This document shows, in pieces, positions 1 through 9,726 of a stretch of DNA of 59,034 bases. The DNA is from Candidatus Coproplasma stercoravium (GTDB lineage Bacteria > Bacillota > Clostridia > Christensenellales > Borkfalkiaceae). The position numbers and the translations under genes were made by a program. The stretch's first letter is position 1; every line of letters begins with the position of its first letter. The notes below the pieces were generated by a model. That model was not told where the DNA came from, made no database searches, and saw nothing but the letters and a program-made list of their open reading frames with translations. The stretch spans positions 1-59,034 of the forward strand of contig DVFR01000025.1 of assembly GCA_018713165.1 (NCBI GenBank), in the 5' to 3' direction.

Positions 1-23
1 GCGGGCGGCAGAATGCCGCCCGC
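1..23 (-). terminator. Hairpin downstream of the esterase gene
   Basis: Ten-base arms (1-10 and 14-23) pair perfectly around a 3-base loop. It lies 21 bp past the esterase stop codon and probably ends that minus-strand transcript. Any T-tract would lie outside the window. Confidence 0.5.
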
Positions 24-44
24 GCCATAAGGCTAAGTTACAAT

Positions 45-968
45 TTAATTATGAATAAGCTCTCCCTTTGCAAACCGCGTTAAAAAGTCGGCTGTGAGGG
101 CGTTGTTCTTTTTTGCCGCGCGCGTGTTCCAGTTGAGCGAAAAACAATGGTTGTCGGCGAGCGTTTTCGTATGGAACTGCTCGAAGTAGACGCCGTTTTT
201 TTGCAGCGCCGCAATCAGCGCCTCCGACTGCCCGCCGCAGAATATATCCTTTTTTGCGTAGGTCAGAAAGGTTGACGGGAAACTGGAACTTATGAGCGAT
301 GGCAAATCGCACAGCTCCCTCCACTCATAGGTCGGCATCTGTTCGGCGGATATGCCCGCAATGTCGCCGAGAATTTTGGGCGCAAGCCCCAGGGGGACGT
401 TTGAACGGAGGAGAATATTCATATCGTACACGCCGCAGTTTAAAACGGCGGCGCCGAATTTAAGGTTTGTATGCGCGCCTATTTTTTGCTGCAGGCCGGC
501 ATTTTCGCAAATACATGCGAGTGCCGCGGCATAATACGCACCCGCGCTGTCGCCCGATACGACCATGCGCGAGAGGTCGAGGTTGAGCCTTACGGCATTT
601 TCGCCCACCCAGTTCAGCGCCGAAACGAGGTGGCGGTGAGGCTCGGGAAACTTGAAGTCGGGGCCGAGTCCGTAGTTTACGTTTACAACGAAATAGCCGA
701 GCAGAGCATGCCAGCACGAGAGCGCGCGGCGGTAGTATTTATCGCCCGCAACGAACCCGCCGCCGTGGACGTAAAACATTACGGGATATTTGCCGCCTGA
801 AGGAACAACGCACGTATCGAGAAGGCACGCCTGAGGGGCCGACCCGTCGTACACGATATCTTTGGATACTTCGTATCCCCTGCCCTGCAATTTTTTGCGC
901 ACGCGCCTGTTCTGCGCGCCGTCCATGAGCTTATCTACGGCTACGAAAAAATGCTTCTGAAAACTCAT
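45..968 (-). CDS. Alpha/beta-hydrolase esterase (acetyl-esterase type)
   Basis: A 307-residue cytoplasmic hydrolase of the alpha/beta-hydrolase-3 (hormone-sensitive lipase) family. The oxyanion-hole motif HGGG is at residues 68-71 and the nucleophile elbow GDSAG at 139-143, with Ser141 catalytic. A YAKKD segment and a DNHCF segment near the C-terminus fit the catalytic Asp and His. There is no signal peptide, so it probably deacylates small esters or acylated sugars inside the cell. The start has a GAGGGG ribosome binding site and a TG-extended -10-like sequence about 35-45 bp upstream. It is a single-gene unit. The natural substrate cannot be read from sequence. Confidence 0.85.
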   Translation of the reverse strand: MSFQKHFFVAVDKLMDGAQNRRVRKKLQGRGYEVSKDIVYDGSAPQACLLDTCVVPSGGKYPVMFYVHGGGFVAGDKYYRRALSCWHALLGYFVVNVNYGLGPDFKFPEPHRHLVSALNWVGENAVRLNLDLSRMVVSGDSAGAYYAAALACICENAGLQQKIGAHTNLKFGAAVLNCGVYDMNILLRSNVPLGLAPKILGDIAGISAEQMPTYEWRELCDLPSLISSSFPSTFLTYAKKDIFCGGQSEALIAALQKNGVYFEQFHTKTLADNHCFSLNWNTRAAKKNNALTADFLTRFAKGELIHN

Positions 969-1065
969 ATCCCCTCTTACGTAAAATTATTTATAAGTAT
1001 ATTTTAGCACATGCGCGCGGCGTTGTAAACAGTAAAATACAAATTGCGCAATGCAATAATTTATT

Positions 1066-1099
1066 ATAAAAAAGCGGGGCGGAAGCTGCCGCTTCCGCC
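1066..1099 (-). terminator. Rho-independent terminator of clpC
   Basis: Arms 1078-1086 and 1091-1099 pair (9 bp) around TGCC. Read on the minus strand a run of six T follows (A run at 1068-1073). It lies 41 bp after the clpC stop. Confidence 0.8.
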
Positions 1100-1139
1100 A
1101 CGCACTTTTAAATTTAAAATTTTATGCCGCAAAATTGCT

Positions 1140-3662
1140 TTACTCGGTCGCCTTGTTCTCCGAACGGAAGGCAAAGGCGCCTTCGGAATTTACGTCTACC
1201 GTGACGAGCTCGCCGGGAAGAACGTTGCCCGCGAGAATTTCGTCGGAGAGTCTGTCTTCGATACGCTTCTGCACAACCCTCTTCATCGGGCGGGCGCCGT
1301 ACTCTTCGGAATAGCCCTCTTCGAGCAATTTGTCCATCGCGGCGGGCGTAATTTTAAGTGATACGTTTTTTACCTTGAGCTTCTGCGCGACGCCCTCTAT
1401 AATCTTTTCGCAGATTTGCCCCTGCTCTTCGCGGGTGAGTTTGCGGAAGATGATTATGTCGTCGAGCCTGTTCAAAAATTCGGGTTTGAACTGCTCGCGC
1501 AGGGCGTCCATAATGTTTTCGCGCATGTCGACGTAGCCGTCGTCCTCCTCAGAACGGAAGCCGAAGTTCGACATCTTTTTAATCTGGCTTGCGCCGACGT
1601 TGGACGTCATTATTATTATTGTATTCTTGAAGTTGATGACCCTGCCCTTGCTGTCGGTAAGGCGCCCGTCGTCGAGAATCTGCAAGAGAATGTTGAACAC
1701 GTCGGGGTGCGCCTTTTCAATCTCGTCGAACAGCACCACGCTGTACGGCTTGCGCCTTATTTTTTCGGTGAGCTGTCCGCCGTTGTTGTCGTCGTAGCCG
1801 ACATATCCGGGAGGCGCGCCTATCAGCTTGGAGACGGTGTGCTTTTCCATATACTCCGACATATCCAGCCTTACCATGAGCTTTTCGTCGCCGAACATGC
1901 ACTCGGCAAGCGCCTTGGCAAGGTCGGTTTTGCCGACGCCCGTGGGGCCTACGAATATGAAGGAGCCTATCGGCTTGTTGGGTTCGCTTAAGCCCGCCCT
2001 TGCGCGGCGTATCGCGCGCGCTACCGCCGAAACGGCCTCGTCCTGGCCGATTATGCGCTTGTGCAGGTTATCTTCGAGGTGCAAGAGCTTTTCGCTCTCC
2101 TGCTCGGTGAGTTTGGTTACGGGAACGCCCGTCCAACTGCTTACGATATCGGCAATTTCGTTGGAGCCGATTGAGGGCGCATTGGTCTGCGTGCCGCCCT
2201 TCCAGTCCTTTTTGGCGGCGTTTATCTCCTGCTGAACGGCGTTAATCTCTTCGACGAGCTTCTGCGCCTGCGAATAATTTTCGTCCTTCGCCGCCTTGGT
2301 CTTTTCCTGGTTGAGGCGTTTTAGCTTGTCTTCGAGTTCCTTTACCGCCGCAGGCGTATTGTAGCTGTTGAGGCGGGCGCGTGAGGCCGCCTCGTCGATA
2401 AGGTCAATGGCCTTGTCGGGAAGGTAACGGTCGGTTATATACCTGTCGGAAAGGGTCGCGGCGGCGATTATTGCCTCGTCGGTTATAACGACTTTGTGGT
2501 GCGCCTCGTACTTGTCGCGCAGACCGCGCAGAATTTCGACGGTGTCTTCAACCGAAGGTTCGTCGACCTGAACGGGCGTGAAACGGCGCTCTAAGGCGGC
2601 GTCCTTTTCGATATATTTGCGGTACTCCTCTAAGGTGGTCGCGCCTATCGTCTGCAATTCGCCGCGGGCGAGCATGGGTTTTAAAATGTTCGCCGCGTCC
2701 ATGTTGCCCTCGCTGGTGGAACCCGCGCCGACGAGCTGGTGAATTTCGTCAATGAAGAGAATGACGTTGCCGTTGGTTTTAATCTGGTTTATGGCGTTTT
2801 TGAGCCTCTCTTCAAAGTCGCCGCGGTATTTTGAACCCGCGACCATGCTCGCAAGGTCGAGCGAGAACACTATTTTGTTCTTGAGAAGGTCGGGAACCTG
2901 GTTGTTTACTATGGCCTGCGCAAGCCCCTCTACCACCGCCGATTTGCCGACGCCCGGCTCGCCTATGAGCACGGGGTTGTTTTTGGTGCGGCGGGAGAGA
3001 ACCTGAATTATCTTGTCTATCTCCTTCTTGCGGCCGATGACGGGGTCAATCTTGCCCTCGCGCGCCTTTTGTGTGAGGTTTGTGCCGTATTTTTCAATCT
3101 CTCCGCCGAGAGATTCGGCCTTGTTCTGCCCGCGCTGGGTCTGGCGGGGCTTTTCGCCCGAGCCGAACACCGAAAAGAACCGGGCGAAGGGATTGCTCTC
3201 CTCCACGCCCTCGTCGTCGTCATTGAGCCCTTCATGGAGCACGACTTCCAGCTTGGCGGCGAGGCGGGTAACGTTTACGCCGAGCGCCTCGAAAATTTTA
3301 ACGGCGAGGCAGGAGGGCTCGCTCATAACGGCATAGAGCATGTGCTCGGTGCCGGCGAGCGCGTCGTCGCCGCCCATGCGCACGGCTATTTCAACCGCCT
3401 GCATAAGCATGTGCTTAGTGCGCGGCGTAAATCCTTTGATGTTGGAATTCTGGTCAATCGAACGGGCGAAGTAGGCGCGGAACGCGGGCTCCTCCACGCC
3501 GCACATTTCCATTACCTTGCACGCCGTGCAGTCGGGAGTGTTGAGCATGGCGTAAACTATGTGTTCGCTGCCTATATAGCTGCTGCCGTAGAGCTCTGCG
3601 GCGCTTTCGGCCTTTTCGATTACTTCAAGGAGATTAGACGTAAATTTTCCGTAGTCTTCCAC
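1140..3662 (-). CDS. clpC: ClpC AAA+ unfoldase of the Clp protease
   Basis: An 840-residue Hsp100 ATPase that unfolds proteins, including arginine-phosphorylated ones, and feeds them to ClpP. Order: two Clp-N repeats (about 1-145), AAA-1 with Walker A GEPGVGKS (234-241), a UVR-like coiled middle region (about 420-480), AAA-2 with GPTGVGKT (about 575), and a C-terminal D2-small domain. The start is GTG, preceded by an AAGGAGG site. It follows mcsB after 141 bp and shares a locus with the arginine kinase that marks its substrates. Length and order match the Firmicutes ClpC family. Confidence 0.97.
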   Translation of the reverse strand: MEDYGKFTSNLLEVIEKAESAAELYGSSYIGSEHIVYAMLNTPDCTACKVMEMCGVEEPAFRAYFARSIDQNSNIKGFTPRTKHMLMQAVEIAVRMGGDDALAGTEHMLYAVMSEPSCLAVKIFEALGVNVTRLAAKLEVVLHEGLNDDDEGVEESNPFARFFSVFGSGEKPRQTQRGQNKAESLGGEIEKYGTNLTQKAREGKIDPVIGRKKEIDKIIQVLSRRTKNNPVLIGEPGVGKSAVVEGLAQAIVNNQVPDLLKNKIVFSLDLASMVAGSKYRGDFEERLKNAINQIKTNGNVILFIDEIHQLVGAGSTSEGNMDAANILKPMLARGELQTIGATTLEEYRKYIEKDAALERRFTPVQVDEPSVEDTVEILRGLRDKYEAHHKVVITDEAIIAAATLSDRYITDRYLPDKAIDLIDEAASRARLNSYNTPAAVKELEDKLKRLNQEKTKAAKDENYSQAQKLVEEINAVQQEINAAKKDWKGGTQTNAPSIGSNEIADIVSSWTGVPVTKLTEQESEKLLHLEDNLHKRIIGQDEAVSAVARAIRRARAGLSEPNKPIGSFIFVGPTGVGKTDLAKALAECMFGDEKLMVRLDMSEYMEKHTVSKLIGAPPGYVGYDDNNGGQLTEKIRRKPYSVVLFDEIEKAHPDVFNILLQILDDGRLTDSKGRVINFKNTIIIMTSNVGASQIKKMSNFGFRSEEDDGYVDMRENIMDALREQFKPEFLNRLDDIIIFRKLTREEQGQICEKIIEGVAQKLKVKNVSLKITPAAMDKLLEEGYSEEYGARPMKRVVQKRIEDRLSDEILAGNVLPGELVTVDVNSEGAFAFRSENKATE

Positions 3663-3803
3663 TTGATTTTTCCTCCTTATTTTACAGTGTTTTTATATAA
3701 AAATAAAGCGTTGGTTGCAGCATATGTGCCGCCCTTTTGAAAAATTGCAAATTATTATAAATTGATTTTTTGTGCCGGTAATTAAATTATCTTAAAAAAC
3801 AAA

Positions 3804-4826
3804 TTACTGTTTGCCGTCCTTTGCAAGGCGCCTCAGATGCTCCGAAACGTATTCGGCGCGGTATGTGTCGCGCTCGCTTGAGGAGAGGGCGCGCCCCGCC
3901 GCCTTGTTTATGTTATAAGGCTGCATGCGCACCACCAAATCGTCGATTTCGGTGACGTCGTCCACGGGGATATAGCCGAGGCATGCGCCGAGTTTTATGT
4001 CGGCGGCGAGCGATGCGAGTTCGCCCGAGGCGAGAGAAGCGCAGTTGGTGGCAACGCCGTACGCGCGCAGGCACTTATCCTTTACGGAGAGCTTTACAGA
4101 GCCGCTTTTGAGCTTTTCCCTGTCGGCATTTTCGAGCGCGCATATCTTGCGCGCGACTTCGTCTACCTGGGAGATAATCTCGTCCTCCGAAACGCCCAGG
4201 GTCACTTCGTTGCTGACCTGGTACATATACCCCTCGGCGTCGCTGCCCTCGCCGTACACGCCGCGGACGGTGAGCCCGAGGCGGGATATGGAGCGCACCA
4301 CCTCGCGCATGTTGCCGTTTATGGTGAGCGCGGGCAGAAAGAGCATTACCGAAGCCCTGAGCCCCGTGCCGAGGTTGGTGGGGCAGGCGGTTAAATAGCC
4401 GAGCTGTTCGTCGTAGGCAAACTTTATCGACCTGCCTATCTTGCTGTCTATTTTGGAGAGTTTGTCGTACGCGTTTTTGAGGCGCAGCCCCTTTATTATG
4501 CACTGTTCGCGCAGGTGGTCCTCCTCGTTTATCATAACGGAGATGCTCCTGTCGTCGTTAATGAGTGCGGCGGCAAGGCGCTTGCGGGCAATCAGGTCGG
4601 GACTTATGAGGTGGTTTTCCTTTAAGGAATTTGCCTCCCAGTCGGTTATGGCGTCCATATAGTAGAGCTTGAAGTCGTCGAGGCGGTTGAGCCCCGAAGA
4701 TACCAGCCTTATTATCTCTTTCGCCTGTTTTTCGTCCTTTAAGTGCGAGGGGAAGGGATAGCCTTCGAGATTGCGCGCAAGGCGTATGCGGGTGGAAACG
4801 AGGGTGCCGTCGTTTATGTTACTCAT
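3804..4826 (-). CDS. mcsB: Protein-arginine kinase McsB
   Basis: A 340-residue phosphagen-kinase-fold enzyme that phosphorylates arginines on damaged proteins and so tags them for ClpCP. The N-terminal STRIRLARNL segment and the phosphagen-kinase catalytic domain are recognisable. It is slightly shorter than the roughly 360 residues of Bacillus McsB. Its ATG lies inside the end of mcsA (8-bp overlap) with a GGGGAGGGGAG site, so translation is probably coupled to mcsA, its activator. Confidence 0.95.
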   Translation of the reverse strand: MSNINDGTLVSTRIRLARNLEGYPFPSHLKDEKQAKEIIRLVSSGLNRLDDFKLYYMDAITDWEANSLKENHLISPDLIARKRLAAALINDDRSISVMINEEDHLREQCIIKGLRLKNAYDKLSKIDSKIGRSIKFAYDEQLGYLTACPTNLGTGLRASVMLFLPALTINGNMREVVRSISRLGLTVRGVYGEGSDAEGYMYQVSNEVTLGVSEDEIISQVDEVARKICALENADREKLKSGSVKLSVKDKCLRAYGVATNCASLASGELASLAADIKLGACLGYIPVDDVTEIDDLVVRMQPYNINKAAGRALSSSERDTYRAEYVSEHLRRLAKDGKQ

Positions 4827-5316
4827 TGCTCCCCTCCCCGCTCTCGGCGATTTTTTTCCTCACTTCGGATATTCGCGAATTTATAAGCTCCGCGTCGGAA
4901 TACCTGCGCTCGCGCACGGCCTTTTCGAGGTCCTCCTGCAGGCGCGAAAGTTTGCGCGTCAAATCCTGCTCGCGCACGTCCTGTCCGACCTTGCCGACGT
5001 GGACGACTTTGCCCTGTATGCGCTCTATGTACGGCATAAGCTCGTCCTTGAACACGTCGTAGCACGAAGCGCAGCCCAAAAGTCCCGTGCGCTCGAAATC
5101 GGAATACGAGGTGCCGCATACGGGGCAGGTGCGCGCGCGCCTGCGCGTGGACTGGCCGAAGAGCCCCGCGAGAATATCGTTATTTACAGACGAGCTGAAC
5201 GCGCCGAACATCTCGGCATAGCAGTTCTGGCAGAGATGATAGCCGAACTTTTCGCCGTTTATCGTCTCTTCGTAGATAACGGTCGCCTGATTTTTTTTAC
5301 AGCGCTGACAGAGCAT
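4819..5316 (-). CDS. mcsA: McsA, zinc-binding activator of McsB
   Basis: 165 residues. Four CxxC pairs (MLCQRC, HLCQNC, CPVC, GCASC) form the zinc-binding region and a C-terminal UVR coiled-coil motif spans about 120-160. It activates the arginine kinase McsB encoded just downstream. The ATG at 5316 is chosen because AAGGAG lies 6 bp upstream; a start 18 bp further up would place that site inside the gene. It is first in the operon. The ctsR repressor that normally precedes it is not present. Confidence 0.93.
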   Translation of the reverse strand: MLCQRCKKNQATVIYEETINGEKFGYHLCQNCYAEMFGAFSSSVNNDILAGLFGQSTRRRARTCPVCGTSYSDFERTGLLGCASCYDVFKDELMPYIERIQGKVVHVGKVGQDVREQDLTRKLSRLQEDLEKAVRERRYSDAELINSRISEVRKKIAESGEGSNE

Positions 5317-5384
5317 GTTTTCTCCTTTGCGCAACTCCCTTCGGCGCCTTCGGCGCGCGGCAACGGATATAATTGCACACTATA

Positions 5385-5412
5385 ATTATAATACCGTTTT
5401 TATATATGTAAA
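5385..5412 (-). promoter_or_regulatory. Sigma-A promoter of mcsA-mcsB-clpC
   Basis: On the minus strand, TTTACA (5412-5407), 16 bp, then TATAAT (5390-5385). I see neither the CtsR heptad repeat nor a CIRCE element around it. Confidence 0.7.
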
Positions 5413-5536
5413 CACAAAGTTTTGGCGCAGGCTGCAAATTTTTGTGATTTTTTTATGCGTGATTAGCCCCGAGGGAAGTTAAAGCAAACTTTAATAAGGC
5501 GGGAACGCGGCGCGCGCGGCGGTTTACAAAAATTTT

Positions 5537-5556
5537 ACCCGCTTATGCGGGTTTTT
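5537..5556 (+). terminator. Small plus-strand terminator-like hairpin upstream of the scaffold gene
   Basis: ACCCGC (5537-5542), loop TTAT, GCGGGT (5547-5552), then T residues. It lies between two divergent promoters where no upstream plus-strand gene exists. The rest of the 340-bp divergent region (5317-5658) holds only the two promoters. Confidence 0.4.
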
Positions 5557-5569
5557 CGCTCGCAAAATA

Positions 5570-5598
5570 TTGATTAAACGGATTTTTTGTGTTATAAT
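5570..5598 (+). promoter_or_regulatory. Extended -10 promoter of the scaffold/GGGtGRT operon
   Basis: TTGATT (5570-5575), 17 bp, TATAAT (5593-5598), with TGTG just before the -10. Confidence 0.8.
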
Positions 5599-5658
5599 CG
5601 CTTTCGGATAGACAAGCGGGAAACACCCGCCGCGAATTTTTTAACGGAGGAACACACA

Positions 5659-6384
5659 ATGCAATATTCAAAAGACGTTGAAAATATGATTTGCGTTGCC
5701 AAGGGCGTGTCGGGCAGATTTGAACACGGCCCCGCCCCCATTCCCGAAGAAGGACAGTGGATTCAGGCAAAGGAAATCAAGGACATCAAAGGTCTTACCC
5801 ACGGCGTGGGCTGGTGCGCACCTCAGCAGGGCGCCTGCAAACTTACGCTCAACGTTAAAGACGGCGTTATCGAAGAGGCGCTCGTCGAGACCATAGGCTG
5901 CTCGGGCATGACCCACTCCGCCGCAATGGCCGCCGAAATACTTCCCGGCAAAACCATTCTCGAGGCGCTCAACACCGACCTCGTGTGCGACGCCATAAAC
6001 ACCGCCATGCGCGAACTCTTCCTGCAGATTGTATACGGCAGAACGCAGTCGGCGTTCTCCGACGACGGTCTCGTAATCGGCGCGGGGCTCGAAGACCTCG
6101 GCAAGGGACTGCGCTCGCAGGTCGGCACGATGTACGGCACGAAACTCAAGGGCGTGAGATACCTTGAAATGGCAGAGGGCTACGTTATCTCTATCGCGCT
6201 CGACAAGAACAACGAAGTTTGCGGATACAAGTTCGTTTCGCTCGGCAAGATGACCGACTTTATCAAAAAAGGTCTTACCCCCAACGAAGCTTACGAAAAA
6301 TCTATCGGCACCTACGGCAGATATACCAAAGAACAGGGCGCCGTTAAGCATATCGACCCCAGAACGGACAAGGAGGTTGACTAA
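5659..6384 (+). CDS. NifU-like iron-sulfur scaffold-type protein paired with GGGtGRT protein
   Basis: 241 residues. The first part resembles the NifU/IscU N-terminal domain: conserved cysteines sit in GWCAPQQGAC, TIGCSGMTHS and DLVCDA. Such proteins assemble or bind Fe-S clusters, but the natural client of this subfamily is unknown. The ATG at 5659 is chosen for the ACGGAGG site 8 bp upstream and because the promoter -10 ends at 5598, so the upstream in-frame ATG at 5587 cannot be transcribed as a start. It is separated by two bases from the GGGtGRT gene, with which it regularly occurs. Confidence 0.85.
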   Translation: MQYSKDVENMICVAKGVSGRFEHGPAPIPEEGQWIQAKEIKDIKGLTHGVGWCAPQQGACKLTLNVKDGVIEEALVETIGCSGMTHSAAMAAEILPGKTILEALNTDLVCDAINTAMRELFLQIVYGRTQSAFSDDGLVIGAGLEDLGKGLRSQVGTMYGTKLKGVRYLEMAEGYVISIALDKNNEVCGYKFVSLGKMTDFIKKGLTPNEAYEKSIGTYGRYTKEQGAVKHIDPRTDKEVD

Positions 6385-6386
6385 TC

Positions 6387-7388
6387 ATGGCACTTTTCGA
6401 AGGATACGAGAGAAGGGAAGCAAAAATTCTTGCCACCCTTAAAGAATACGGTATAAACAGCATCGAAGAATGCAGGGACATCTGCCTTGAAAAGGGCGTC
6501 GACTGCGACAAAATCGTGCGCGGCACCCAGCCCATATGCTTTGAGAACGCCGTTTGGGCTTACACCGTGGGCGCGGCAATCGCAATAAAGAAGGGCTGCA
6601 CAAAGGCGGCAGACGCTGCGGCGGCAATCGGCATCGGTTTGCAGAGCTTCTGCATTCCCGGTTCCGTTGCGGAGAACAGGAAAGTAGGTCTCGGACACGG
6701 CAACCTCGGCGCAATGCTTTTGCACGAAGACACCGACTGCTTCTGCTTCCTTGCAGGCCACGAATCGTTCGCGGCGGCCGAAGGCGCGATAAAGATTGCA
6801 GAAAACGCTAACAAGGTGCGCGTAAAGCCCCTCCGCGTAATACTCAACGGCCTCGGCAAAGACGCGGCTTATATAATTTCGAGAATCAACGGCTTCACGT
6901 ATTGCAGGACGCAGTTCGACCCTTACACCGAAACGGTTAAGGTTACCGACAGCGTTGCCTTCTCCGAGGGCAGCAGGGCAAAGGTTAAGTGCTACGGCGC
7001 GGATTCCGTTCCCGAAGGCGTTGCAATAATGCAGCTTGAGAACGTTTCTGTTTCTATCACGGGCAACTCGACCAACCCCACCCGTTTCCAGCACCCCGTT
7101 GCAGGCACCTACAAAAAATGGTGCATCGAAAACGGCAAGAAGTATTTCTCGGTTGCTTCCGGCGGCGGCACGGGCAGAACGCTCCACCCCGACAACATGG
7201 CGGCAGGCCCCGCAAGCTACGGCATGACCGACACTATGGGCAGAATGCATTCCGACGCGCAGTTCGCAGGTTCCTCCTCCGTTCCCGCACACGTTGAAAT
7301 GATGGGTCTCATCGGCATGGGCAACAACCCCATGGTAGGCGCAACGGTAGCCGTTGCAGTTGCCGTTCAGCAGGGTATGACCAAGTAA
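6387..7388 (+). CDS. GGGtGRT protein
   Basis: 333 residues. It carries the name-giving motif GGGTGRT near residue 260, in a glycine-rich C-terminal half, and belongs to a conserved anaerobe family with no established biochemical function. AAGGAGG lies 10 bp before the ATG, and the gene starts two bases after the scaffold-like gene, so the two are co-transcribed. Association with an Fe-S scaffold-like protein suggests a role with a metal cluster or an oxygen-sensitive cofactor. That part is inference. Confidence 0.9.
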   Translation: MALFEGYERREAKILATLKEYGINSIEECRDICLEKGVDCDKIVRGTQPICFENAVWAYTVGAAIAIKKGCTKAADAAAAIGIGLQSFCIPGSVAENRKVGLGHGNLGAMLLHEDTDCFCFLAGHESFAAAEGAIKIAENANKVRVKPLRVILNGLGKDAAYIISRINGFTYCRTQFDPYTETVKVTDSVAFSEGSRAKVKCYGADSVPEGVAIMQLENVSVSITGNSTNPTRFQHPVAGTYKKWCIENGKKYFSVASGGGTGRTLHPDNMAAGPASYGMTDTMGRMHSDAQFAGSSSVPAHVEMMGLIGMGNNPMVGATVAVAVAVQQGMTK

Positions 7389-7421
7389 TTGCAGATTGTA
7401 TTAAAAACCGGTTTTAGTTAG

Positions 7422-7459
7422 AAAGCGGCTTTGGCGATTTGCCAAAGCCGCTTTAAATT
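7422..7459 (+). terminator. Terminator after the GGGtGRT gene
   Basis: Perfect 14-bp arms (7422-7435 and 7441-7454), loop GATTT, followed by AAATTTTT. Confidence 0.85.
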
Positions 7460-7516
7460 TTTCGGAACAAAACTCTCCTTGCTGTAAAAATTACAATTTC
7501 ATTCTTATTTAACCGA

Positions 7517-7550
7517 TAAAGCTGCCGCACAACAGAGTGCGGCAGCTTTA
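7517..7550 (-). terminator. Hairpin downstream of fucO
   Basis: Perfect 14-bp arms (7517-7530 and 7537-7550) around AACAGA, 30 bp past the fucO stop. The T-tract is poor, so it may act as a 3' stabilising stem or weak terminator for the minus-strand operon. Confidence 0.6.
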
Positions 7551-7579
7551 TAGGAATTTAAGGAGAAAAAAGAAGGTAA

Positions 7580-8728
7580 TCAAAGTAATGATTTATAGAG
7601 TGCGATAATATCATCCTTGGTGGGGTCTTTGGGGTTGCCGGGGCGGCAGGCGTCGTCCATTGCCGACTGTGCAAGGAAATCTATATCCTCCTCCTTTACT
7701 ATGCCCTTGAGATTTTCGGGTATGCCTACATCTTTAGAGAGCTGCGCTACCGCGTCGCAGGCGGCTTTGCGCGCCTCGTCCAATGTCATTTTATCGACAC
7801 CCTCAACGCCCATTGCCTTGGCGATATCGCGATACTTTCCGCCCGTCGCCTCCGCATTGTAGCGCATTACCGTGGGCAGAAGAATGGCATTTGCCACGCC
7901 GTGGGGAGTATCGTAAACTGCGCCGAGCGCATGAGCCATGGAGTGTACTATGCCGAGGCCGACGTTTGAAAAGCCCATGCCCGCAATGTACTGGCCGAGA
8001 GCCATTCCCTCGCGCCCATCCTTTTCACCCTTTACCGCCGAGCGGAGAGAACGGGAAATTATTTCAATCGCCTTTAAGTGGAACATGTCGGTCATCTCCC
8101 ACGCGCCCTTGGTGATATAGCCCTCGATTGCATGTGTGAGCGCGTCCATACCCGTCGCGGCGGTCAGGCCCTTGGGCATTGTGCTCATCATGTCGCTGTC
8201 GACGACTGCAACTACGGGAATATCGTGAACGTCCACGCAGACGAACTTGCGCTTCTTTTCCACGTCGGTTATGACGTAATTTATGGTAACTTCCGCCGCG
8301 GTGCCGGCTGTCGTGGGTACGGCGATTATAGGAACACACGGCTTTTTGGTGGGAGCAACTCCTTCCAGAGAGCGCACGTCCCCGAACTCGGGGTTGGCGA
8401 TTATTATGCCTATCGCCTTGGCGGTATCCATCGACGAGCCGCCGCCTATGGCGATTATATAGTCCGCGCCGCTCGCCCTGAATGCGGCAACGCCCGTCTG
8501 CACGTTCTCTATCGTGGGGTTGGGTTTTATATCCGAATACAGTTCGTAGTCGAGCTTGTTATCGATTAAAACATTTAAAACCTTATCCGTAACCCTGAAC
8601 TTTACGAGGTCGGGGTCGGAGCAGACGAAGGCTTTATGTAAGCCGCGCCTTGTAACTTCGCCGGGGATTTCCTTTATGGCTCCCGCGCCGTGGTAACTTG
8701 TTTCGTTGAGTACTATTCTGTTTGCCAT
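7580..8728 (-). CDS. fucO: Lactaldehyde reductase, iron-dependent alcohol dehydrogenase
   Basis: 382 residues, group III Fe-dependent alcohol dehydrogenase, closely similar along its length to E. coli FucO. It reduces L-lactaldehyde to 1,2-propanediol with NADH during fucose or rhamnose breakdown. The NAD-binding GGGS segment, the TTAGTAAEVT segment and the metal ligands (ATGMDALTHAIEGY, VHSMAHALG, DTPHGVAN) are intact. It is last in the operon after galM. The partner aldolase gene rhaD, at the head of the operon, is truncated, which leaves the source of lactaldehyde uncertain. Confidence 0.92.
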   Translation of the reverse strand: MANRIVLNETSYHGAGAIKEIPGEVTRRGLHKAFVCSDPDLVKFRVTDKVLNVLIDNKLDYELYSDIKPNPTIENVQTGVAAFRASGADYIIAIGGGSSMDTAKAIGIIIANPEFGDVRSLEGVAPTKKPCVPIIAVPTTAGTAAEVTINYVITDVEKKRKFVCVDVHDIPVVAVVDSDMMSTMPKGLTAATGMDALTHAIEGYITKGAWEMTDMFHLKAIEIISRSLRSAVKGEKDGREGMALGQYIAGMGFSNVGLGIVHSMAHALGAVYDTPHGVANAILLPTVMRYNAEATGGKYRDIAKAMGVEGVDKMTLDEARKAACDAVAQLSKDVGIPENLKGIVKEEDIDFLAQSAMDDACRPGNPKDPTKDDIIALYKSLL

Positions 8729-8751
8729 ATTTTTACTCCTTTTTTATTGAT

Positions 8752-9726
8752 TTAAGTAAAACTGAATTGATAGCGTATTGAATACATTTTTTCAGTTCCG
8801 GCGGGCAGAAGGGGAGCCTCGAACCCTTCGGCATTGACTGCGTCGGGATAATATTGCGGCTCCAGACAGAACCCGCTCCCTCCGCCTTTTCCTTTAAATG
8901 CACACGGATTGCCGACATAAAACTGCAGGCCGGGGAAATCGGTAAAAATTTTCATTGATATGCCGCTCTCTTCGCCGACGGCTGCCGCCGCAAACTCTTC
9001 TTTAAGGCAATAATTATGGTCGTAAGTTCCACCGCCAAGTTTTGCATAGTCTGCGCCAATCGCTTTGAACGAGGTAAAATCCAGCGGAGTATTTCCGACG
9101 CTCGCCTTCTTTCCGAGAGGAATAAGAAAGCTGTCGGCGGGGGTATAGCTGTCGGCGTTGATTTTAAGCAGGTTTCCCATAACGTCTCCGCCGCCGTTCA
9201 TATTGAAATAGGCATGACAGGTCGGAGAAAAGAGCGTGGTTTTATCGCTTACGCCGCTGTATTTTATCGTAAAGGTTCTCCCCTCGAGAATAAACTCCGC
9301 TTTGAATTTTAACGTTCCCGGAAAACCCATGTCGCCGTCGTCGCTTACGAGAAAAAGCGCGAGCGCGTCGTCCTTTGTTTCCGCCGCATAAAACCGCTTA
9401 TCAAAGCCGAGAACGCCGCCGTGCAGGCAGTTGCCGTTTTCATTTGGCGATAACTTATACTCCTTTCCGTCAAGACAGAATTTTGCCCCCGCAATACGGT
9501 TGGCCACTCTGCCCACGGTAGCGCCCACATACCCGCCGCATTGAAGATATGCCTGCACGCAGTCGTAGCCGAGCAGTATGTTTTTTTCGCCGCCCGAAGT
9601 TTTTATCTTTATAAAGTTAAGAATGCCGCCGAAATCCAATATACCGACGGATATCTCCGCGTTCGATATTGTGTACAGATGAACTTTCTTTCCTTCATAT
9701 ACGTCGAACAAAGTTTTTGTTATCAT
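8752..9726 (-). CDS. galM: Galactose mutarotase (aldose 1-epimerase)
   Basis: 324 residues. It interconverts alpha- and beta-galactose so that galactokinase receives its anomer. The catalytic His is in SPTCHAYFNM, a substrate His in NCLHGG, and the catalytic Glu in CLEPQYYPDAVN. The ATG at 9726 forms an ATGA overlap with the galK stop, so coupled translation decides the start against an in-frame codon 45 bp upstream. Part of the galT-galK-galM Leloir set. Confidence 0.93.
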   Translation of the reverse strand: MITKTLFDVYEGKKVHLYTISNAEISVGILDFGGILNFIKIKTSGGEKNILLGYDCVQAYLQCGGYVGATVGRVANRIAGAKFCLDGKEYKLSPNENGNCLHGGVLGFDKRFYAAETKDDALALFLVSDDGDMGFPGTLKFKAEFILEGRTFTIKYSGVSDKTTLFSPTCHAYFNMNGGGDVMGNLLKINADSYTPADSFLIPLGKKASVGNTPLDFTSFKAIGADYAKLGGGTYDHNYCLKEEFAAAAVGEESGISMKIFTDFPGLQFYVGNPCAFKGKGGGSGFCLEPQYYPDAVNAEGFEAPLLPAGTEKMYSIRYQFSFT

